From NCBI GenBank assembly GCA_964444735.1, contig CAYUIJ010000012.1, positions 1-37,503 of the forward strand: a stretch of DNA of 37,503 nt, written 5' to 3'. Each line of letters starts with the position of its first letter. The first letter of the stretch is position 1. This document shows, one piece after another, positions 16,614 through 25,760 of this stretch. Made by a program: the position numbers and the translations under genes. Under the pieces are notes generated by a model that saw nothing but the letters and a program-made list of their open reading frames with translations, did not search any database and was not told the origin of the DNA. The DNA is from Phocaeicola_A sp964444735. GTDB taxonomy: Bacteria; Bacteroidota; Bacteroidia; Bacteroidales; Bacteroidaceae.

Positions 16614-17588
16614 ATGAAAACACTGACCAGAATGGGGATGGCATGTGTCCTGTTGTTGTCTTTGGGCGCATGCAAGCATCCTAAGACCGGAAATCCGAAG
16701 GATTTTTTTATGTTTACTTCGTTTCATGAGCCGGCAACCGAAGGCCTGCGTTACCTGTATAGCGAGGACGGCATTCATTGGGACAGTATTGGAGGAACAT
16801 GGCTTAAGCCGGTTTTGGGAGACAGCATCTTGCGGGACCCCTCGATGATTGTAGGAAAAGACGGTACGTTTCATCTGGTCTGGACCATCTCCTGGCGTGG
16901 AGATACGGGGTTCGGATATGCCTGTTCCAAAGATTTGATCCACTGGAGTGAGCAGCGTCGTATACCCGCTATGGATCAGGTGGCTTCTACCGTCAACGTG
17001 TGGGCGCCGGAATGGTTTTATGATGATGTGAAAGATCGGTATATGATTGTATATTCATCGTGTGTTCCCGATAAAAAGCTCGCATTGGGCGTAGAGGACG
17101 AGAACAACAATCACCGCCTGTACTATGTGACAACGAAGAACTTTCATACGTTCTCAGATCCGGAACTGCTTTATGATCCGGGTTTCAGCTGTATCGACGC
17201 CACCATTGTGAAACGCGGGGCACAGGACTATGTAATGGTATTGAAAGACAACACACGCCCTAACCGTAACCTGAAGACGGCTTTTGCAAGAAATGCCGAA
17301 GGGCCTTACTCCAATGTCTCGGTCCCGTTTACCGGATTCCTTGTGGAAGGACCTGCGGTAGAAAAGCTGGGTGATGACTATCTCATCTATTTTGATGATT
17401 ACAACAATCATATTTATGGAGCGGTGAAGACACGCGATTTTATAAACTTTGCCGGCATGACCGATAGCGTGAGTGTCCCTGAGGGCCATAAACACGGAAC
17501 AATATTCAAGGCTCCTGAATCCGTGGTAAAAGGGCTCCTTGAAAAACAACCGGCAAAGACCGAAAACAAACAACCTGCAACACTATGA
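16614..17588 (+). CDS. GH43-family glycoside hydrolase lipoprotein, probably alpha-L-arabinofuranosidase
   Basis: The 324-residue protein is a five-bladed propeller of GH43 type. Candidate catalytic residues sit in the family motifs: LRDPSMI (Asp about 75, base), CIDATI (Asp about 195, pKa modulator) and VEGPAV (Glu about 245, acid). The signal peptide ends in a lipobox (LSLGAC, Cys 20) followed by KHPKTG without acidic residues, so it is probably anchored facing the periplasm. It resembles what I recall of the RG-II GH43 subfamily 18 enzyme (BT1021), which removes alpha-linked arabinofuranose from the backbone; substrate is inferred from context. First gene of the enzyme operon; its TGA overlaps the next ATG (ATGA), implying translational coupling. 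Confidence 0.85.
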   Translation: MKTLTRMGMACVLLLSLGACKHPKTGNPKDFFMFTSFHEPATEGLRYLYSEDGIHWDSIGGTWLKPVLGDSILRDPSMIVGKDGTFHLVWTISWRGDTGFGYACSKDLIHWSEQRRIPAMDQVASTVNVWAPEWFYDDVKDRYMIVYSSCVPDKKLALGVEDENNNHRLYYVTTKNFHTFSDPELLYDPGFSCIDATIVKRGAQDYVMVLKDNTRPNRNLKTAFARNAEGPYSNVSVPFTGFLVEGPAVEKLGDDYLIYFDDYNNHIYGAVKTRDFINFAGMTDSVSVPEGHKHGTIFKAPESVVKGLLEKQPAKTENKQPATL

Positions 17589-20500
17589 AGCGCTTTTTGA
17601 AACTGGCAATGGTCCTGGCTGCCGGATTGTGCGGTACAAACCGGCTTACGGCACAGGAACTGATTCATTACACCGGCACCAGACTGTCTAATCCGAACGA
17701 ACATGACGGACAGCTCTCGCCCGTGGTGGGTGTGCACAACATCCAGACCATGCGTGCCAACCGTGAAAAGCCATCGCCTGCAAACGGACACGGATGGACT
17801 TACAATCATCAGCCGATGCTTGCCTATTGGAACGGCAAGTTCTATATGCACTACCTGTCAGACCCCGTAAGCGAGCACGTGCCGCCTTCGTGTACTTTCC
17901 TGCAAACATCCGCCGATGGATATACATGGACCAATCCGGAAGTGCTTTTCCCTGAATACGGCGTGCCCGATGGATTTGCCAAAGCCGGACAGCCGGGATA
18001 TGCGGCCAAGGATCTGAAGGCCGTCATGCACCAGAGAGTGGGTTTCTATGTCTCGAAAGAAGACCGGCTCGTTGCCATAGGTAATTACGGTGTAGCCCTG
18101 CATCCGAAAGATGATCCAAATGACGGTAACGGAATAGGCCGCGTAGTACGTGAAATAAAGAAAGACGGCTCGTTCGGACCGGTTTATTTTATTTATCTGA
18201 ACCATGATTTCAATCCGGAGAAAGGCGGAAAATACAAAACGGATTATCCGTTCTATACCAAGGCTAAGGATAAAGGATTCAAAAAGGCCTGTGAGGAGAT
18301 TCTGGCCAATCCGCTGTATCGCATGCAATGGGTGGAAGAAGCCGACAGGGAAGATCCGTTGATCCCGCTGAAAAAGCCTTATAAGGCATTCAACTGGTAT
18401 ACGCTTCCTGACGGAAAGATTGCGGCGTTGTGGAAGCATGCGCTTACTTCTGTCAGCGATGATGGCGGGAATACATGGCATGAGCCTGTGAACAGGGCAA
18501 AAGGATTTGTAAACAGCAATGCCAAGATATGGGGACAGAAGCTGAGCGACGGCACGTATGCCGCCGTTTACAACCCGTCGGAATACAGATGGCCGCTGGC
18601 TGTCTCATTGAGTGCCGACGGACTGAATTATACCACGCTGAATCTGGTATACGGTGATGTGCCTCCTATGCGCTATGCCGGAAACTACAAGTCGTTCGGG
18701 CCGCAGTATGCGCGCGGCATTCAGGAGGGAAACGGCACGCCTCCCGATGGTGACCTTTGGGTAACCTACAGCGTGGGCAAGGAGGATATGTGGATTACCC
18801 ATATCCCTGTACCGGTACTGGTTAACGCGCCTTCGCATGCCGATGAAAACTTTGCCGGTTACAAAAAACTGGCCGATCTGGATATGTGGAACCTGAACTC
18901 GTATGTATGGGCACCCGTATCGCTGGAGAAGAAAGCCGGACAGACATGGCTTACCTTGCGTGACAAGGATCCGTTTGCCGCAGCCATGGCAGAGCGCAAG
19001 ATTCCTGCAAGCAAGAATCTGACCGTATCGTTTGACCTGATGGCCGGCCAGAACAATCAGGGCGGACTTGAAATAGAATTTCTGGATGAAAACGGTGTGG
19101 CTTGCGCGCGCATTGACCTGACCAAAGAAGGCGTCATGCGTTCCAAAGGCGGAGCGCGTTACGGAACGGTATGTAACTATGAGCCTGACAAGGCTTATCA
19201 TATACAGATGGATCTGTCGGTAGAAAACCGCAGCTCTGTCCTGACATTGAACCATGGCGAGAAGAAGGTTACCCGTATGTTCTACGCGCCGGTTCATGCC
19301 ATTGAGCGTGTGAGGTTCCGTACCGGGGCACGAGTGAGTTTTCCCGATCCGGATACGTGGGCAGACCAGTATGAGGATATGCCGGATGCCGGAGCTGAAG
19401 ATCCGGAAGTGACATTCCGTATAGCCAATTTCAAGACATCGTCAAATGATGCGGACGGCCATGCCGCCTTGCTGAAATTCGATGACTTCAAGCATTACGT
19501 GGATTATTTCAATACAATGGAGGATGAAAACATAGCGCAGGCTATCCCCAACGCGCAGGCTGCCGAATGGATGAGGGCCAACGTGCCGTTGTTTGAATGC
19601 CCGCAGAAGAATTTCGAAGAGATGTATTACTACCGCTGGTGGACATTGCGCAAGCATATCAGGAACACACCGGCAGGATATGGAATGACCGAGTTCCTTG
19701 TTCAGCGGTCATATGCCGACAAATACAATCTGATAGCATGCGCCATCGGGCATCATGTAAGTGAAAGCCGTTGGCTGCGTGACCCGCGGTACCTTGACCA
19801 GATCCTGCATACTTGGTATCGTGGAAACGAAGGAAAAGCAATGGAAAAGATGAGCAGGTTCAGCTCATGGAATCCGTGGGCCGTATACGGACGCTATCTG
19901 GTAGATGCCGACAAGGATTACATGATTGACTTATATGAGGATTTGGATGCCGAGTATAAACGCTGGGAAAGCACCAACCGCCTGAAGAGCGGACTATACT
20001 GGCAGGGTGATGTGCAGGACGGCATGGAGGAAAGCATCAGTGGAGGGCGCAGGAAACAGTATGCGCGCCCTACCATCAACAGCTACATGTATGGCAATGC
20101 GCTGGCCTTGTCGGAAATGGCTGCCATGAAAGGCGACAAGGCCGCATCGGGACTGTATGCCGCAAAGGCCGATACGTTGAAGAATCTGATTGAGACACAA
20201 CTGTGGAGCGAAAAACAGCAGTTCTTTGAGACCCTTCGTCAGGATTCTTTGGCCGGTGTACGTGAAGCTATCGGATACATTCCATGGTATTTCAATTTGC
20301 CGGACAATAATCAGAAGAAATACGAAGCGGCATGGCTACAGCTGACCGATGAGAAAGGATTTTCCGCTCCTTTCGGTCTGACCACCGCCGAGCGCCGTCA
20401 TCCGCAATTCCGCAGTCATGGAGTGGGAACCTGTGAGTGGGATGGTGCTGTCTGGCCGTTTGCCACCTCACAGACGCTTACCGGACTGGCTAATTATCTG

Positions 20501-20938
20501 AACAGCACGGATACGCCGGTAGTGACCGATAGCGTGTTCTTTCGCCAGATGGAGCTTTATGTAGAATCACAATACCGCCGCGGACATCCGTATATAGGTG
20601 AATATCTGGATGAGGTGAACGGACAGTGGCTGATGGGTGACCGTGAGCGCAGCCGCTATTATAATCACTCAACGTTTAATGACCTGATGATTACCGGTAT
20701 TGTGGGATTGCGGCCGCGTGCAGACCGTACCGTTGAAGTCAATCCGCTGGTACCGGAAGACAAATGGGAATGGTTCTGCTTGGATAACGTGCTTTATCAC
20801 GGACACAACATAACCATTGTGTGGGACAAGAACGGTGACCGTTATCATTTGGGAAAAGGATTGCGCGTGCTTGCCGACGGAAAGGAAATCGGACATTCAG
20901 ATACGCTGAAACGCCTGACTTGTCCGGATGCGCTCTGA
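17585..20938 (+). CDS. Two-domain GH143-GH142-like enzyme (DHA hydrolase / beta-L-arabinofuranosidase)
   Basis: The 1117-residue protein has a signal peptide (to about residue 24, LTAQ). The N-terminal half (about 25-430) is a sialidase-like propeller with Asp-box-like turns (TSADGYTW, SDDGGNTW) and SADGLNY. A beta-sandwich linker (about 440-610) follows. The C-terminal part (about 640-1110) is an (alpha/alpha)6 domain with WNPWAVYGRYLVDADKD, GLYWQGDVQDGMEESISGG, GTCEWDGAVWPFATSQT and FNDLMITGIVGLRPR. The arrangement matches, from memory, B. thetaiotaomicron BT1020 (GH143 plus GH142), which removes RG-II side chain D (L-Araf on the keto-sugar DHA). Predicted periplasmic. It lies between the GH43 and GH78 genes, as I recall for BT1019-BT1021. 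Confidence 0.82.
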   Translation: MKRFLKLAMVLAAGLCGTNRLTAQELIHYTGTRLSNPNEHDGQLSPVVGVHNIQTMRANREKPSPANGHGWTYNHQPMLAYWNGKFYMHYLSDPVSEHVPPSCTFLQTSADGYTWTNPEVLFPEYGVPDGFAKAGQPGYAAKDLKAVMHQRVGFYVSKEDRLVAIGNYGVALHPKDDPNDGNGIGRVVREIKKDGSFGPVYFIYLNHDFNPEKGGKYKTDYPFYTKAKDKGFKKACEEILANPLYRMQWVEEADREDPLIPLKKPYKAFNWYTLPDGKIAALWKHALTSVSDDGGNTWHEPVNRAKGFVNSNAKIWGQKLSDGTYAAVYNPSEYRWPLAVSLSADGLNYTTLNLVYGDVPPMRYAGNYKSFGPQYARGIQEGNGTPPDGDLWVTYSVGKEDMWITHIPVPVLVNAPSHADENFAGYKKLADLDMWNLNSYVWAPVSLEKKAGQTWLTLRDKDPFAAAMAERKIPASKNLTVSFDLMAGQNNQGGLEIEFLDENGVACARIDLTKEGVMRSKGGARYGTVCNYEPDKAYHIQMDLSVENRSSVLTLNHGEKKVTRMFYAPVHAIERVRFRTGARVSFPDPDTWADQYEDMPDAGAEDPEVTFRIANFKTSSNDADGHAALLKFDDFKHYVDYFNTMEDENIAQAIPNAQAAEWMRANVPLFECPQKNFEEMYYYRWWTLRKHIRNTPAGYGMTEFLVQRSYADKYNLIACAIGHHVSESRWLRDPRYLDQILHTWYRGNEGKAMEKMSRFSSWNPWAVYGRYLVDADKDYMIDLYEDLDAEYKRWESTNRLKSGLYWQGDVQDGMEESISGGRRKQYARPTINSYMYGNALALSEMAAMKGDKAASGLYAAKADTLKNLIETQLWSEKQQFFETLRQDSLAGVREAIGYIPWYFNLPDNNQKKYEAAWLQLTDEKGFSAPFGLTTAERRHPQFRSHGVGTCEWDGAVWPFATSQTLTGLANYLNSTDTPVVTDSVFFRQMELYVESQYRRGHPYIGEYLDEVNGQWLMGDRERSRYYNHSTFNDLMITGIVGLRPRADRTVEVNPLVPEDKWEWFCLDNVLYHGHNITIVWDKNGDRYHLGKGLRVLADGKEIGHSDTLKRLTCPDAL

Positions 20939-20968
20939 TAAATCATTGTATATAAGAGATGTATCATT

Positions 20969-23737
20969 ATGAATATATATAAGAAAGCATCCTTCGGAAT
21001 GGCATTATGGCTTGCCGCGTCTTCGTTGCAGGCCATTGACGTGACACGGCTTAGTTGTGAAATGAGACATTGTCCGCTTGCTTTGGACACAGACATTCCA
21101 CGCTTCGGATGGCAGATGCGGGGCGGTAAAGGCTGCATGCAGTCGGCTTATGAGGTGGAGGTATGCACGCAGGACGATCAAAATGGAAAGCCGATCGTAT
21201 GGGACAGCGGAAAAGTGGATTCTGATCAGAGTCAGTTTGTGCTCTACGCCGGCAAGAAGTTACAGCCTCTGCGGCGTTATTTCTGGCGCGTAAGGGTATG
21301 GGACGAGAACGGGAATCCTTCGGAATGGAGCAAGGAGGCCGAGTTCCGTCTGGCTCCTGACAGCCGTTTTTTTGAAAAGGCTGCATGGATTGGGGCAATC
21401 ACCAATAAAGACGCAAAGTTTCCCGAAGGCCGCCGCTTTCACGGCAGTGAGCTGAAGAAAGCCAAGGAGGTATGGGATGCCGTTGACTCATTGGCATGGA
21501 GAAGTATCTGTCTGCGCAAGGATTTTGTGGTGGAGAAGCCCGTGAAAGACGCTACGGCTTACGTATGCGGGCTGGGCCATTATGAATTGTCACTGAACGG
21601 CCGGAAAGTGTCGGATGCGGAGTTTGCCCCGCTGATCAGCGACTATGATAAAACGGTTTACTACAATACATACGATGTCACCTCATTCATTAAGAAAGGA
21701 GCGAATGCCGCCGGAGTAATGCTGGGTAACGGATTTTACAACGTTGTGGGCGGCGGACGTTACCGCAAGCTGCAAATCGGTTTCGGCGCGCCGGCACTGC
21801 TGATGCGTCTGGTAATCCGTTATACTGACGGAACAGGGCTTACGGTAAGCTCCGGGAGTGACTGGAAATACGCATTGAGCCCCATAACGTTCAATTCCAT
21901 CTACGGTGGTGAGGATTATGATGCCCGTCTGGAACAGAAAGGATGGAACGAACCTGCTTTCAATGACTCGTCATGGAAACCGGTAGTGCTGAATGAAGGA
22001 CCGAAAGGCGTATTGCGCCCGCAGCAGGCTCCTCCGATAAAGATTATGGAACGTTATGACGTGAAGACAATCCATAAGTTGACAGCCGAAGAGGCGAAGG
22101 CCGCCTGTACATCGACAAAGCGCACCGTAGATCCTACGGCAATCATGTTTGACATGGGGCAAAACCTGGCGGGATTTCCCGAAATAACCGTATCCGGAAA
22201 ACGGGGGCAGAAAGTAACCATACTGGTGGCCGAAGCTTTGACGGATGAGAATGCGGTAAACCAATCCCAGACAGGATATCAGCATTACTACGCCTATACC
22301 TTGAAAGGCGATGGCACAGAGGTGTGGCATCCGCGGTTCTCTTATTACGGATTCCGTTACATACAGGTAGAAGGTGCGGTGATGAAAGGAGACAAGAACC
22401 CCCGAAAATTGCCGGTACTGAAGAAAATACAGTCATGCTTTGTCTGCAACTCTTCGGCGCAGACAGGAACGTTTGAATGTTCGAACCGTATATTTACAGA
22501 GGCATTCCATTTGATAGACAAGGCCGTGCGCAGTAATATGCAGGGTGTGTTTACCGACTGTCCGCATCGTGAAAAACTGGGATGGCTCGAGCAGGTGCAT
22601 CTGAATGGCCCGGGACTGCTGTTTAACTATGACCTGACATCATACGGACGGAAAATCATGCGTGATATTGCCGATGCGCAGCAGCCAGACGGAATGGTGC
22701 CTACTACGGCTCCCCGCTATGTGATTTTTGAAGGACCGGGGATGGATGCCTTTGCCGATTCCCCCGAATGGTCAACCACGCTGGTGATGTTCCCTTTCAT
22801 GTATTACCATGCATACGGTGACGATTCGCTTATCAGAACCTATTATCCCAATATGCGCCGTTATGTAGATTACCTTACCGGCCGTGCCGACAAGCATATT
22901 GTAGATTACGGGCTGGGTGACTGGTATGATTACGGAAACTTCCGTGCCGGCTTTTCACGCAATACATCCGTTGCTGTTGTGGCTACGGCCCATTATTATA
23001 TGAATATCTGTCATCTGGCCGAAGCCGCCCGTATGATAAGGAACCAGCATGACGCAGAGACTTATGAAAAACTGGCAGGTAAGGTGAAAGCAGCCTTTAA
23101 TGCCCGTTTTCTGAATGAGAAAACCAGCCAGTATGATACAGGCAGCCAATGTGCCAATGCATTGGCTCTTTACCTGAATCTGGTACCTGCAGAACGCAGA
23201 CAGGCCGTACTTGACAACCTGGTGGCCGATATAAAGGCACACGGAACCCGGCTGACAACGGGTGATGTAGGCAACCGATACCTGTTCCAGACACTGGCCC
23301 GCAACGGGCTGAATGAGCTGATGTATGCCATGCACAATCACGAGGAGGCTCCGGGATATGGATTCCAGCTGAAATTTGGCGCCACTACGCTTACCGAGCA
23401 GTGGGATCCGCGTCAGGGATCATCGTGGAATCATTTTATGATGGGACAGATTATGGAATGGTTCTACAACTCATTGGCCGGGATTCAGCATGATGATAAG
23501 GAAGGAGGATACCGGCACGTGATTCTCTCCCCGCAGGTTGTGGGAGATCTGAGGCATGTAAAGGCATCGTACGAGACATTGTACGGAAAGCTGGAAGTGG
23601 AGTGGAAGCGTGAAGACGATACCTTCCATATGCGGATTACCATACCGGCCAACTGTTCGGCTACTGTTTATTTGCCAGGACAGGATGTTCCTGAAAAGGT
23701 AAAGAGCGGAACATATACATTTACGAGAACAATCTGA
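20969..23737 (+). CDS. GH78 alpha-L-rhamnosidase, periplasmic
   Basis: The 922-residue protein has a signal peptide (WLAASSLQA, cut about residue 22). It shows the full GH78 layout: N-terminal fibronectin-like domain (RLSCEMRHCPLALDTDIPRFGWQM), beta-sandwich binding domain (GLGHYELSLNGRKV; LGNGFYNVVGGGRYRK), and the (alpha/alpha)6 catalytic domain with DCPHREKLGWLE (about 530-541, containing the candidate acid) and TLTEQWDP (Glu about 810, candidate base). A C-terminal beta domain follows. It hydrolyses terminal alpha-L-rhamnose. Position next to the GH143-GH142 gene suggests the counterpart of BT1019, acting on Rha-Kdo of RG-II side chain C; that substrate is inferred. It starts 30 bp after the previous stop. 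Confidence 0.9.
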   Translation: MNIYKKASFGMALWLAASSLQAIDVTRLSCEMRHCPLALDTDIPRFGWQMRGGKGCMQSAYEVEVCTQDDQNGKPIVWDSGKVDSDQSQFVLYAGKKLQPLRRYFWRVRVWDENGNPSEWSKEAEFRLAPDSRFFEKAAWIGAITNKDAKFPEGRRFHGSELKKAKEVWDAVDSLAWRSICLRKDFVVEKPVKDATAYVCGLGHYELSLNGRKVSDAEFAPLISDYDKTVYYNTYDVTSFIKKGANAAGVMLGNGFYNVVGGGRYRKLQIGFGAPALLMRLVIRYTDGTGLTVSSGSDWKYALSPITFNSIYGGEDYDARLEQKGWNEPAFNDSSWKPVVLNEGPKGVLRPQQAPPIKIMERYDVKTIHKLTAEEAKAACTSTKRTVDPTAIMFDMGQNLAGFPEITVSGKRGQKVTILVAEALTDENAVNQSQTGYQHYYAYTLKGDGTEVWHPRFSYYGFRYIQVEGAVMKGDKNPRKLPVLKKIQSCFVCNSSAQTGTFECSNRIFTEAFHLIDKAVRSNMQGVFTDCPHREKLGWLEQVHLNGPGLLFNYDLTSYGRKIMRDIADAQQPDGMVPTTAPRYVIFEGPGMDAFADSPEWSTTLVMFPFMYYHAYGDDSLIRTYYPNMRRYVDYLTGRADKHIVDYGLGDWYDYGNFRAGFSRNTSVAVVATAHYYMNICHLAEAARMIRNQHDAETYEKLAGKVKAAFNARFLNEKTSQYDTGSQCANALALYLNLVPAERRQAVLDNLVADIKAHGTRLTTGDVGNRYLFQTLARNGLNELMYAMHNHEEAPGYGFQLKFGATTLTEQWDPRQGSSWNHFMMGQIMEWFYNSLAGIQHDDKEGGYRHVILSPQVVGDLRHVKASYETLYGKLEVEWKREDDTFHMRITIPANCSATVYLPGQDVPEKVKSGTYTFTRTI

Positions 23738-23764
23738 AAACACTATAGAAAACAATATAACATA

Positions 23765-25735
23765 ATGAAAAAACTGACTTTTACTTTGGCTTTGTTGGCC
23801 TGTCTGATCTTTCATGCACAGGCACAGAACACTTTTGAGGGACAGTTTACCCGTCCGTTGGGTGAGATGCTCGATGAAATTGCCTCGCGTTTCAATGTAC
23901 GTCTGAAATACGATATTGACACAACCGGATTGAAATTGCCGTATGCCGATTCACGCATACGCCCTTATTCGGTAGAGGAATCGCTGACAAATGTACTTGC
24001 TCCTTTCGATTTCAAGTTTGTAAAGCAAGGAAACGCGTCATATAAACTGAAAAAATACGAATATCCCCGCCGTACGGAAGCCGATGGCCGGAAGCTGATT
24101 GATTACTTGTTGACCCTGTATAATGATCAGGCGAGTTTTGAAAAACGGCGCGTGCTTTTGAAGAAAGAGGTGCGTATGCGCCTGCAAATTGACAAGTACC
24201 TTTCGCAGCGTACCGGCAATGCGCCGATTTTGTCAGAAATACGCAAGTATGACGGATATACTGTCCAGAACTTTGCCCTTGAGACTCTTCCCGGACTATA
24301 TGTATGCGGCTCTATCTATACTCCGGGATCGAAAGGGAAGCATGCACTGATTATATGTCCGAACGGGCACTTTGCTGACGGACGTTACCGCGAAGACCAG
24401 CAGCAGCGCATGGCTACCCTGGCCCGTATGGGAGCCATCTGTGTAGATTACGACTTGTTCGGATGGGGAGAATCGGCTTATCAGGTAAGTTCTGCCGGTC
24501 ATCAGACAAGTGTGGCACATACCGTGCAGGCAATGAATGGCATCTCTGTCCTGGATTATATGATAACCCGCAAGGATGTGGACACAACCCGCGTAGGAGT
24601 GAACGGAGGTTCCGGCGGAGGTTCGCAGACAGTATTGCTTTCGGTACTTGATGACCGCTATACAGCATCTTGCCCGGTAGTCAGCCTCTCATCATATTTT
24701 GATGGCGGATGTCCGTGTGAAAGCGGAATGCCTGTTATGCTGGCAGGAGGAGGAACTTGTAATGCCGAGCTGGGAGCGTTGTTTGCCCCAAAGCCCATGT
24801 GTGTGGTTTCCGATGGAAAAGACTGGACAGCTGATACCCCGACTTTAGAATATCCGTATTTGCAGAAAGTATATGGCTTTTACGGTGCCGCCGACAGGGT
24901 GACCAATGTACATCTGCCGAAAGAAGGACATGATTTCGGATCCAACAAGCGCAACGCCGTATATGACTTCTTCGCCGGAGTATTTAATTTAGACAAAAGC
25001 AAGCTGGATGAAAGCAAGATCACCATAGAGCCTTTTGAAAATCTGTGCAGTTTTGGAAAGAAAGGTGAGAAGATGCCCGAGAATGCCGTCCGTTCGGTTG
25101 GCGAGCTGGACAAGTATTTCGGCAAGGATGCCGTCCGTCAGGCAGCTGCCGATGAGTCTGTATTGAAAAAATCGCAGGAGATTATTGCGACTCTGAACCT
25201 TACCGATGAAAAGGTTGTCAATCTGGCAACAACCGCCGTATACAATCACCGTTGTGCCGTACGCGACTGGCACAATACTCATCCCTATGCCATCATTCCT
25301 GAAGAAGATAAGGCTACCGGCCGTAAGTTGAGCAAGGTGGAACGTGAAATGATGGCCGACAAGATGATTCCAGAGTCTGTTCATGCACGGCTGCTGAAAG
25401 ACCTGAACCGTGTATTGACACCTGAGCAGATAGAAGCGGTGTTCGACCAGTATACTGTAGGGAAGGTAGCATTCACCATGAAAGGATATTATGCTATTGT
25501 TCCTGACCTGACCGCTGAAGAGGCCAGGACGATAGAGGAATATCTGAAGCAGGCTCGTGAAGAAGCTTTGGAGTGCAAAAGCATGAAAGCCATTTCGCAG
25601 GTTTTTGAAATATACAAGACCAAGTGTGAACAATATCTCAACAGTAACGGGCGTAACTGGAAGCAGTTGTTCCGTGATTATGTAAACAAGCGTAAGGCAG
25701 AAAAAGATGCCCAAAAGCCCAAAGAAACGACATAA
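23765..25735 (+). CDS. CE19-like pectin methylesterase: STN-like domain, alpha/beta hydrolase, DUF3826
   Basis: The 656-residue protein has a signal peptide (to about residue 21). Residues about 23-95 resemble an STN (secretin/TonB short N-terminal) domain: RPLGEMLDEIASRFNVRLKYD ... SVEESLTNVLAPFDFKF. Residues about 105-410 form an alpha/beta hydrolase with nucleophile elbow GGSGGG (Ser about 283), SDGKDW (Asp 350/353) and KEGHDFG (His about 389). The rest (about 440-645) is helical and fits DUF3826. From memory this corresponds to the RG-II methylesterase BT1017 (founder of CE19), which removes methyl esters from backbone GalA so that hydrolases can proceed. Gene spacing is 27 bp upstream and 25 bp downstream. 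The GH105 gene I recall beside BT1017 is absent. Confidence 0.8.
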   Translation: MKKLTFTLALLACLIFHAQAQNTFEGQFTRPLGEMLDEIASRFNVRLKYDIDTTGLKLPYADSRIRPYSVEESLTNVLAPFDFKFVKQGNASYKLKKYEYPRRTEADGRKLIDYLLTLYNDQASFEKRRVLLKKEVRMRLQIDKYLSQRTGNAPILSEIRKYDGYTVQNFALETLPGLYVCGSIYTPGSKGKHALIICPNGHFADGRYREDQQQRMATLARMGAICVDYDLFGWGESAYQVSSAGHQTSVAHTVQAMNGISVLDYMITRKDVDTTRVGVNGGSGGGSQTVLLSVLDDRYTASCPVVSLSSYFDGGCPCESGMPVMLAGGGTCNAELGALFAPKPMCVVSDGKDWTADTPTLEYPYLQKVYGFYGAADRVTNVHLPKEGHDFGSNKRNAVYDFFAGVFNLDKSKLDESKITIEPFENLCSFGKKGEKMPENAVRSVGELDKYFGKDAVRQAAADESVLKKSQEIIATLNLTDEKVVNLATTAVYNHRCAVRDWHNTHPYAIIPEEDKATGRKLSKVEREMMADKMIPESVHARLLKDLNRVLTPEQIEAVFDQYTVGKVAFTMKGYYAIVPDLTAEEARTIEEYLKQAREEALECKSMKAISQVFEIYKTKCEQYLNSNGRNWKQLFRDYVNKRKAEKDAQKPKETT

Positions 25736-25760
25736 TAATCAATTACCCTAATTTGTCTGG

